Positions 52,212 through 56,762 of a stretch of 56,762 bases of DNA are shown here, in pieces. Below the pieces are notes generated by a model. The model had not been told where the DNA came from and ran no database searches. It worked only from the letters and a program-made list of their open reading frames with translations. Position 1 is the stretch's first letter. Every line of letters begins with the position of its first letter. Made by a program: the position numbers and the translations under genes. The DNA comes from Oligoflexales bacterium (GTDB taxonomy: Bacteria > Bdellovibrionota_B > Oligoflexia > Oligoflexales > RGVZ01): contig CANFEB010000012.1 in the NCBI GenBank assembly GCA_947445775.1, forward strand, positions 1-56,762, read 5' to 3'.

Positions 52212-52225
52212 GGCTTTTATTTCCG

Positions 52226-53125
52226 ATGTTTTTTGCCAGCATCGCCCACGCTCATGATCTTTACGATCGCCTCCCGGCGGATTCCTTTGTGGTTAAATGG
52301 GCTTGGGACCCGGCGCTGATCCTGTTTGTCATTCTAGGCTGGCTGTACTGGCGTGGGCTTAAAGCCTTTCGGGGACCATTGCCAGTTAAACCTTGGCAAA
52401 TTGCCTGTTTTTTTACCGGCATTTTGGTGCTCATCATTTCCCTGATTCCGCCCATAGACCCTCTGTCAGACCAGCTTTTTTTCGTCCACATGATCCAGCA
52501 CCTTATGGTCACCAATATTGGCGTGCCACTCATGATGCTGGGGGTGCCCTTTTTCATTGTGATCCGGGGAATTTCCCCTTGGACGCGCCGCCATGTCTAC
52601 TTTCCCCTGATTCGGCGCAAAGGCCTGATGAGACTCCTGCATTTTTTCAGTCGGCCACTGCCGGCATTGATTCTATTTCAGGCAAATTTTTTCTTCTGGC
52701 ACGTGCCCTATTGGTACAACCTCGCCTTGCTCAACGACTATTATCACTTGATCCAGCACGGGACGTTTTCCCTAACGGCAATTCTTTTATGGCGCAACAT
52801 CATCGATCCACACCCCATGCGGGCCACGCTGCCGCTGCCGGCCCGAATTCTGTTTCTGGTGACCATTATGGCGACGAGTATCGCTCTGTCGGTTGGCCTG
52901 ACCTTTGCGGACGAGGTCTGGTACGCCTATGAGGGTCGGCCAATTCCGGGCTGGTGGACGTGGGGTCATCAGATCGATCAGCACCTGGGTGGGCTGATCA
53001 TGTGGGTGCCGGGCGAATTCTTGGATCTCATTGCTATGACTGCTGTTTTCTTTGTTTGGGTGCGCCGCGAAGAGCGCAAGGAGCGCCTCCTGGAAAAGAA
53101 GACTCTGGCGGCAATTACCAATTGA
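52226..53125 (+). CDS. ctaG: Cytochrome c oxidase assembly protein CtaG (caa3 type)
   Basis: 299 residues from ATG 52226; the frame is open upstream to 52151 but that portion overlaps subunit IV and is not family-like. Seven or so membrane helices with WAWDPALILFVILGWLYWRG, FFVHMIQHLMVTNIGVPLMM, FFFWHVPYWYNLALLNDYYH, LIQHGTFSLTAILLW and WWTWGHQIDQHLGGLIMWVP: the conserved HMxQH, HxPxxY and DQxLGGLxMW motifs of the caa3_CtaG family. Involved in copper or haem insertion during oxidase assembly. Its stop codon overlaps the tRNA-Asp promoter. Confidence 0.93.
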   Translation: MFFASIAHAHDLYDRLPADSFVVKWAWDPALILFVILGWLYWRGLKAFRGPLPVKPWQIACFFTGILVLIISLIPPIDPLSDQLFFVHMIQHLMVTNIGVPLMMLGVPFFIVIRGISPWTRRHVYFPLIRRKGLMRLLHFFSRPLPALILFQANFFFWHVPYWYNLALLNDYYHLIQHGTFSLTAILLWRNIIDPHPMRATLPLPARILFLVTIMATSIALSVGLTFADEVWYAYEGRPIPGWWTWGHQIDQHLGGLIMWVPGEFLDLIAMTAVFFVWVRREERKERLLEKKTLAAITN

Positions 53126-53150
53126 CAGTGAGGACCTTGGACTTTATATA
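53122..53150 (+). promoter_or_regulatory. Consensus promoter for tRNA-Asp
   Basis: TTGACA (53122-53127), a 17-bp spacer, and TATATA (53145-53150). The ctaG stop codon TGA (53123-53125) lies inside the -35 hexamer. Transcription would start near 53157, just ahead of the mature tRNA. Confidence 0.8.
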
Positions 53151-53161
53151 TTTCCACATGT

Positions 53162-53238
<77 letters not shown>

Positions 53239-53251
53239 CTCTTTCTAAAAG

Positions 53252-53286
53252 ACCCTGCCACGAGTTAATCGTGGCAGGGTTTTTTT
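53252..53286 (+). terminator. Intrinsic terminator of tRNA-Asp
   Basis: Perfect 12-bp stem ACCCTGCCACGA / TCGTGGCAGGGT with loop GTTAA, then six T. A textbook Rho-independent terminator 14 bp after the tRNA. Confidence 0.96.
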
Positions 53287-53489
53287 ATGAAGCCGTAGTG
53301 TCCATTTATTCACGCCAGAAACAAATTAGGGATCTCAAGAAAGTTTCAACGATGATTACTACGTTCCACAATGGGCAATCACGCCACTAAAAAACGTCAG
53401 AGCGGTAGACTTGCTCCGGTATTTATATCCATTGTAAGCCGCCAAATTTGCTTATGGACGCGATTTTGGACACTGGGGCCTCAAGATGT

Positions 53490-54353
53490 CTAATATCGGA
53501 CCAGCTCGACCGACTCAGTTGCCAATCGCTCCCGGACCAATGGAGAGCATGCGCCTTCCATCTCCGAAACCCACTCGAAATCTGAGTAGGCCCAAGGAAT
53601 CTTCTGACGCAAAGCCAAGTCATCAAAAGCAGGGTGCAGCATCAACTCGGTAACACCCTCAGAAAATTGACTGATCATCTTCCGAATCGATTCGACGTCT
53701 TGATGGCCGCAACGAAAAAATCCTGCAAAATGATCCGCATGGCCGATGCCAGCCCGGCGACATAAAACCTTGAAACGGTTACCTAGCAACCGATAGGGAA
53801 TCCCAATCAAACGCCGCAACAGTCGACTCGATTCCGGCGCCATACTGCATGGGACCCGGACGTTCTTAATCTGGTATTTTTTACACAAGCGAATCACGAT
53901 TTCTGAAACCCCCGGCAAGATATGCAGATGCTGAGTTGAGTTTAGAAATGGAATCGTTGGAAAAAGAGACATGAATTTTTGAATCTGGGCCTCAAATTCC
54001 ATCTCGATCTCGCGAAAATCGATTCCACCCAATAAATACCGCGCGAGAAATGCCTTCCAATGCCGGTGGAGGCAAATTTTATCATCCCCAAAATACGCTA
54101 GTGAATCCGTGATGGATGAATATCTGCCCAACAGCGAGTGCCCCTCCACAACACCCAAATGAAGGCCAATCTGCAACTCCGGATATGCATGGACCTTTGC
54201 CACGGCATCGTCTGTCCCGGGTGCATTGACGAGCAACGCGGCAGCGGTGACGATTCCTTCCCGATGGGCGCGAAAGATTCCATCAGAGATCATGGGTGAC
54301 AACCCAAGATCGTCGGCTGTGACAATCAGTTTACGACGGCGACTAGTGATCAT
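53490..54353 (-). CDS. YdjC/ChbG-HpnK family carbohydrate deacetylase
   Basis: 287 residues. The metal-binding start KLIVTADDLGLSPMISDGIF (Asp-Asp) is followed by ALLVNAPGTDDAVA and LQIGLHLGVVEGHSLL (His-x-Asn/Gly-His loop), then FLNSTQHLHILPGV and LMLHPAFDD. These are the ligand segments of the YdjC family, which removes N-acetyl groups from sugars in chitooligosaccharides or hopanoid/lipid-linked glycans. Last gene in a three-gene minus-strand cluster with a GT2 and a PIG-V-like protein, so a polyprenyl- or lipid-linked N-acetyl sugar is the likely substrate. Confidence 0.88.
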   Translation of the reverse strand: MITSRRRKLIVTADDLGLSPMISDGIFRAHREGIVTAAALLVNAPGTDDAVAKVHAYPELQIGLHLGVVEGHSLLGRYSSITDSLAYFGDDKICLHRHWKAFLARYLLGGIDFREIEMEFEAQIQKFMSLFPTIPFLNSTQHLHILPGVSEIVIRLCKKYQIKNVRVPCSMAPESSRLLRRLIGIPYRLLGNRFKVLCRRAGIGHADHFAGFFRCGHQDVESIRKMISQFSEGVTELMLHPAFDDLALRQKIPWAYSDFEWVSEMEGACSPLVRERLATESVELVRY

Positions 54354-54362
54354 GGATTCTGG

Positions 54363-55322
54363 TCAGACATCAGGCGTTTCTTCAGTGGCCTTGTCGATGA
54401 AGTAGGCTGGACGGCGCTTGACCTCATGATAGATCTTGCCAACATAGAGTCCCACAATTCCGGTGAACAACACTTGAAGGGCAAACAGCATCAATTGAAG
54501 GCTAATCAAACTCAACCAACCGGGTACGAGATCGGCCTGGCCAGAGACAGCCAGTGCGATGCAGACCAGAAGGTAAACCAGCGCTAGCACCAACATCACA
54601 AGGCCGGCCATAAATGGCAATTGAAGCGGCCAAGTGCTGAAAGAAAAAAGCCCGTCAAAAGCAAGGCGCATTGATTTATTCAAGGAATAGGAAGCCTGCC
54701 CAGCGAAACGCGGCGCGCAATCAAATTCAAGATTACACTGGCGGAAGCCAATATATGGAACCATCCCCCGCAAGAAAGGCGAGACTTCTGGTAATGCAAG
54801 CAAAGTATCCACGGAACGACGGTCCATGATCCGGAAATCCGAGGCATTGGGCGTGATCTTGACCGGCGAAATCCGGTTGAAGAACCAGTAAAAAAACCTG
54901 GAATACACATTTTTAAAAAAGTTGGGTCCTTGGGAGTTTTTACGAACGCAGTGGACCACCGACCAACCGGCATTGAGCCGCTCCAGCAGTTCAGGAATCA
55001 CCTCCGGTGGATGCTGCAAATCGCCATCCATCATGACGACCGCGTTCCCTTTGGCCCGCCGGATGCCGCACAACAAGGCCGCCTGGTGCCCCGCATTTCT
55101 TGACAGAGAGACACACTTTATCCGGCTGTTCTCGCGATTTTTTTCCTCAATCAAGGCATACGTCCGGTCAGACGAGCCGTCGTCAATAAAGATCAATTCG
55201 TATTCATTAGAAAGACCATTCAGACCATTCAAGGCTGATTCCGTGCGCCGTATGAACTCTTCGACGCAAGCTTCTTCATTACGAACGGGCACAACAATAC
55301 TTAACTTTAATTGTGTGCTCAT
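54363..55322 (-). CDS. GT2 glycosyltransferase, DPM1/GtrB-like, with two membrane helices
   Basis: 319 residues. GT-A fold: LSIVVPVRNEEACVEEFIRR, YELIFIDDGSSDRTYALIEE, KCVSLSRNAGHQAALLCGIR, AVVMMDGDLQHPPEVIPELL (DxD-type metal site), and FRIMDRRSVDTLLALPEVSP. Two C-terminal membrane helices (about 232-256 and 268-292) give the GtrB/ArnC architecture. Such enzymes load a sugar onto polyprenyl phosphate on the cytoplasmic face, supplying the donor for GT-C transferases such as the neighbouring PIG-V-like protein. Starts 10 bp after that gene. A 9-bp repeat gives LNGLNGL near residue 35. Confidence 0.93.
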   Translation of the reverse strand: MSTQLKLSIVVPVRNEEACVEEFIRRTESALNGLNGLSNEYELIFIDDGSSDRTYALIEEKNRENSRIKCVSLSRNAGHQAALLCGIRRAKGNAVVMMDGDLQHPPEVIPELLERLNAGWSVVHCVRKNSQGPNFFKNVYSRFFYWFFNRISPVKITPNASDFRIMDRRSVDTLLALPEVSPFLRGMVPYIGFRQCNLEFDCAPRFAGQASYSLNKSMRLAFDGLFSFSTWPLQLPFMAGLVMLVLALVYLLVCIALAVSGQADLVPGWLSLISLQLMLFALQVLFTGIVGLYVGKIYHEVKRRPAYFIDKATEETPDV

Positions 55323-55332
55323 ACCGACTTCC

Positions 55333-56460
55333 TCAATAGGCCCAGCGGCCGATCAATGAATTTCCAAGCATAATTTGATGCAACACCAATGTCACGATCA
55401 ATACCGCGGACGGCAACAACTTCCATTTGAACAGGAATAACCAACACCCAGCGAAAAGCCACAGGGGCAACAGCACTGTCGCATAACGAAAATCTGTCAC
55501 CAGTTCGCCCGACAGGGGCATTATGCCAACATGAAGGGCAAAATAAACCCAAATCAGATCCCTGGGTCTGGCAGTGGCAAAGCGGGCAACACACCAAACC
55601 ATACCGAAGAAGAAGGCATGATGAATCAGGCTGCCGAAATTTGTATTCTGCCACGGATTACCGAACCAGAACGTCCTGACATACGAAGCCCAAGTCATCT
55701 CTGGGCGCCATTCCACCTGAGAATGCAGAAACCGAAGGGGATCTCCCGTCACCCGATACTGGTAGAGGGGATAGAAGGCCCAAAGTCCAGCACTTATCAA
55801 GCCACAAACTGCAAAAATTGCCAACGACCGGCGGATTCCGCGGCCACGACTCCAATAATCAAATCCGGCCGCCAATCCTGTCGCCAGCGCCAAAAAAGTT
55901 CCTTGGTTTTTGGTCAAGGCCGAAAGCCCCGCAATAAAGGCCGCAAGACGCCAATGCCTTTTACCCCAAAAAAAAAGTGTCCCGCATAGGAGCAATAGGT
56001 AAAGGGATTCCGTGTGAGGATGAAAAAAAACCCAGGACGCCGGCGAAAAGAGAAACAGGATCCAGCCCATATTATTGCCACGCGGAAGCTGTGTCACGTG
56101 TGCGTCAACCGCTGTTGCACGCAGGTAGATGGAGATCGCCGCAGCGTAGCAAGCAAGCGACACGGCAAGACCCGCTATCGCCAACGGCATGCCCGTCACA
56201 TCAGCCAAACCGGCGATCATTAGCGGATAAAGAGGAAAAAATGCCCATCCTGTGCCGGAGTACCCTTCACCAGCGATCCGCAAATACCAACCAGCATCCC
56301 AACTGTGGAGCACCTTGTCCAAGGATACCCCGTGGGACTGTCCGAAAAAGAAAACGAAGGCCGCCTGCCAAAACAAAGCCAGCAGGCTCATCAAGAGAAC
56401 TCCCCTAGGTGAAGCCCTCTGATCAAGCACAGAATTAAACCAGATGACCCAATGTTTCAT
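55333..56460 (-). CDS. PIG-V-like GT-C mannosyltransferase
   Basis: 375 residues, about nine membrane helices. Motifs SWDAGWYLRIAGEGYS, WAFFPLYPLMIAGLA, LFLFSPASWVFFHPHTESLY and GLSALTKNQGTFLALATG are those of the PIG-V/Mannosyl_trans2 family; Asp in WDAGWY is the likely catalytic residue of the first outer loop. In eukaryotes PIG-V adds the second mannose of GPI anchors; bacterial homologues are little studied and use polyprenyl-phosphate sugars. First gene of the cluster with the DPM-like GT2, its probable donor supplier, and the deacetylase. Confidence 0.85.
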   Translation of the reverse strand: MKHWVIWFNSVLDQRASPRGVLLMSLLALFWQAAFVFFFGQSHGVSLDKVLHSWDAGWYLRIAGEGYSGTGWAFFPLYPLMIAGLADVTGMPLAIAGLAVSLACYAAAISIYLRATAVDAHVTQLPRGNNMGWILFLFSPASWVFFHPHTESLYLLLLCGTLFFWGKRHWRLAAFIAGLSALTKNQGTFLALATGLAAGFDYWSRGRGIRRSLAIFAVCGLISAGLWAFYPLYQYRVTGDPLRFLHSQVEWRPEMTWASYVRTFWFGNPWQNTNFGSLIHHAFFFGMVWCVARFATARPRDLIWVYFALHVGIMPLSGELVTDFRYATVLLPLWLFAGCWLFLFKWKLLPSAVLIVTLVLHQIMLGNSLIGRWAY

Positions 56461-56517
56461 ACGCGCATGAGATCACGGAATATGCCTGTTTGGCTAGGGC
56501 GATACCTTTTAGAAATT

Positions 56518-56547
56518 TTGGCCATTGCCGGTGATACTCTTTATAAA
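56518..56547 (+). promoter_or_regulatory. Possible promoter for the right-edge gene
   Basis: TTGGCC (56518-56523), an 18-bp spacer and TATAAA (56542-56547). The -10 is good, the -35 only moderate. It would give a leader of about 80 nt before the ATG at 56637. Confidence 0.35.
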
Positions 56548-56597
56548 CTGCTCCACATGGCTGCACCTGACATTAAATGTCACTTCAAGCCTTGTAC

Positions 56598-56629
56598 TTC
56601 CTTAAGGAATGATGCTCCTTCTTTAGGAG
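56598..56629 (+). promoter_or_regulatory. Palindrome and ribosome-site hairpin before the edge gene
   Basis: TTCCTTAAGGAA (56598-56609) is a perfect 12-bp palindrome. CTCCT (56615-56619) then pairs with AGGAG (56625-56629), which is the Shine-Dalgarno of the ATG at 56637. The small hairpin could keep expression low, as is common for transposases. Confidence 0.5.
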
Positions 56630-56636
56630 GTGCCTC

Positions 56637-56762
56637 ATGCCGTGCCCACGTTGTCGCAACTCAGCCTTGGTGATAAGAAAAGGGTTTTTTCCGCGAAAGA
56701 ATCCCGCATTTGACAAGAGCCAGAGATTCCTCTGTAAGTCTTGTCGGACATGTTTCTCACAA
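56637..56762 (+). CDS. Zinc-ribbon protein, transposase-like N-terminus, 3'-truncated
   Basis: Only the first 42 residues are in the window, with no stop. ATG preceded by AGGAGG at 7 nt. The fragment has CPRC at residues 3-6 and CKSC at about 33-36, with RKGFFPRK between and QRFLCKSCRTCFSQ at the end: the C-x2-C ... C-x2-C zinc ribbon that opens many IS-encoded transposases (InsA-like) and some regulators. Nothing beyond the ribbon can be seen, so a non-transposase zinc-ribbon protein remains possible. Confidence 0.55.
   Translation, partial: MPCPRCRNSALVIRKGFFPRKNPAFDKSQRFLCKSCRTCFSQ

Noticed and set aside
52151-52225. Longer ctaG start at 52151
   Set aside because: The first 25 codons overlap the subunit IV gene and are not family-like; the ATG at 52226 gives a normal N-terminus.
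56452-56673. 73-codon open frame at the right edge
   Set aside because: Overlaps the start of the divergent PIG-V-like gene and the better supported zinc-ribbon start; no ribosome binding site.

Overview
The window (56,762 bp, about 53% GC by eye) is dense bacterial chromosome with housekeeping genes, a complete type II secretion (T2SS) operon and a cytochrome c oxidase operon. The mix suggests a Gram-negative bacterium, most likely a Bdellovibrionota/Oligoflexia-type organism: it has a T2SS with gspN, MshEN-type GspE and PilM-like GspL, secreted proteins with Ig-like and delta-60-like repeats, HNH genes of the kind common in Bdellovibrio, and a caa3-type oxidase. The taxon is inference from gene content; no 16S rRNA is present.

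Layout. 1-5.9 kb (+): a 5'-truncated giant secreted repeat protein, a papain-family (C1A) lipoprotein protease and a small outer-membrane beta-barrel candidate. 5.9-10.6 kb (-): the macromolecular-synthesis operon rpsU-dnaG-rpoD, followed by a CAU-anticodon tRNA; the sigma factor has an unusual ~200-residue histone-H1-like tail. 10.7-16.7 kb: an unknown secreted protein, yajQ, ychF, a GT-C-type membrane protein, a methyltransferase and an enoyl-CoA hydratase-family gene. 16.9-33.2 kb (+): aroK-gspC-gspC2-gspD-E-F-G-H-I-J-K-L-M-N, an almost gap-free secretion operon with two consecutive gspC-like genes and many TTG/GTG starts. 33.2-39.3 kb (+): a small helical protein behind a leaderless-type promoter, a glycosyltransferase-TPR fusion, an unknown helical protein, a soluble lytic transglycosylase and a DUF1456/YehS protein. 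39.3-40.6 kb: dispersed repeats and an HNH endonuclease gene broken by an in-frame TAG. 40.6-45.5 kb (-): maiA, then the overlapping set dsbD-patatin-sfsA. 45.7 kb (+): a stand-alone rplX (L24). 46.1-53.1 kb: a dihaem peroxidase (-), facing a YtkA/FixH-like gene and the oxidase operon coxB-coxA-coxC-coxD-ctaG (+), then tRNA-Asp with its own consensus promoter and a textbook terminator. 53.5-56.5 kb (-): a three-gene glycan/lipid sugar cluster (PIG-V-like mannosyltransferase, DPM-like GT2, YdjC-type deacetylase). The right edge cuts a zinc-ribbon gene that resembles a transposase N-terminus.

How the parts work together. The T2SS would export folded periplasmic proteins, of which the lipoprotein protease and repeat proteins at the left are possible (unproven) clients. 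DsbD supplies reductant to the periplasm, and the oxidase, CtaG, the YtkA-like protein and the peroxidase form a respiratory/haem-copper block. A window-wide peculiarity is the number of short in-phase tandem repeats (6, 12, 27 and 30 bp units), both in coding regions (rpoD, gspD, HNH gene) and just upstream of genes (slt, yehS, coxC), suggesting slippage-prone replication. I found no CRISPR array, prophage or complete insertion sequence. The best candidates for something new are the tailed sigma factor, the duplicated GspC, the leaderless hairpin promoter with its glycosyltransferase-TPR locus, the patatin with an unknown N-terminal domain in a dsbD operon, and the orphan L24.
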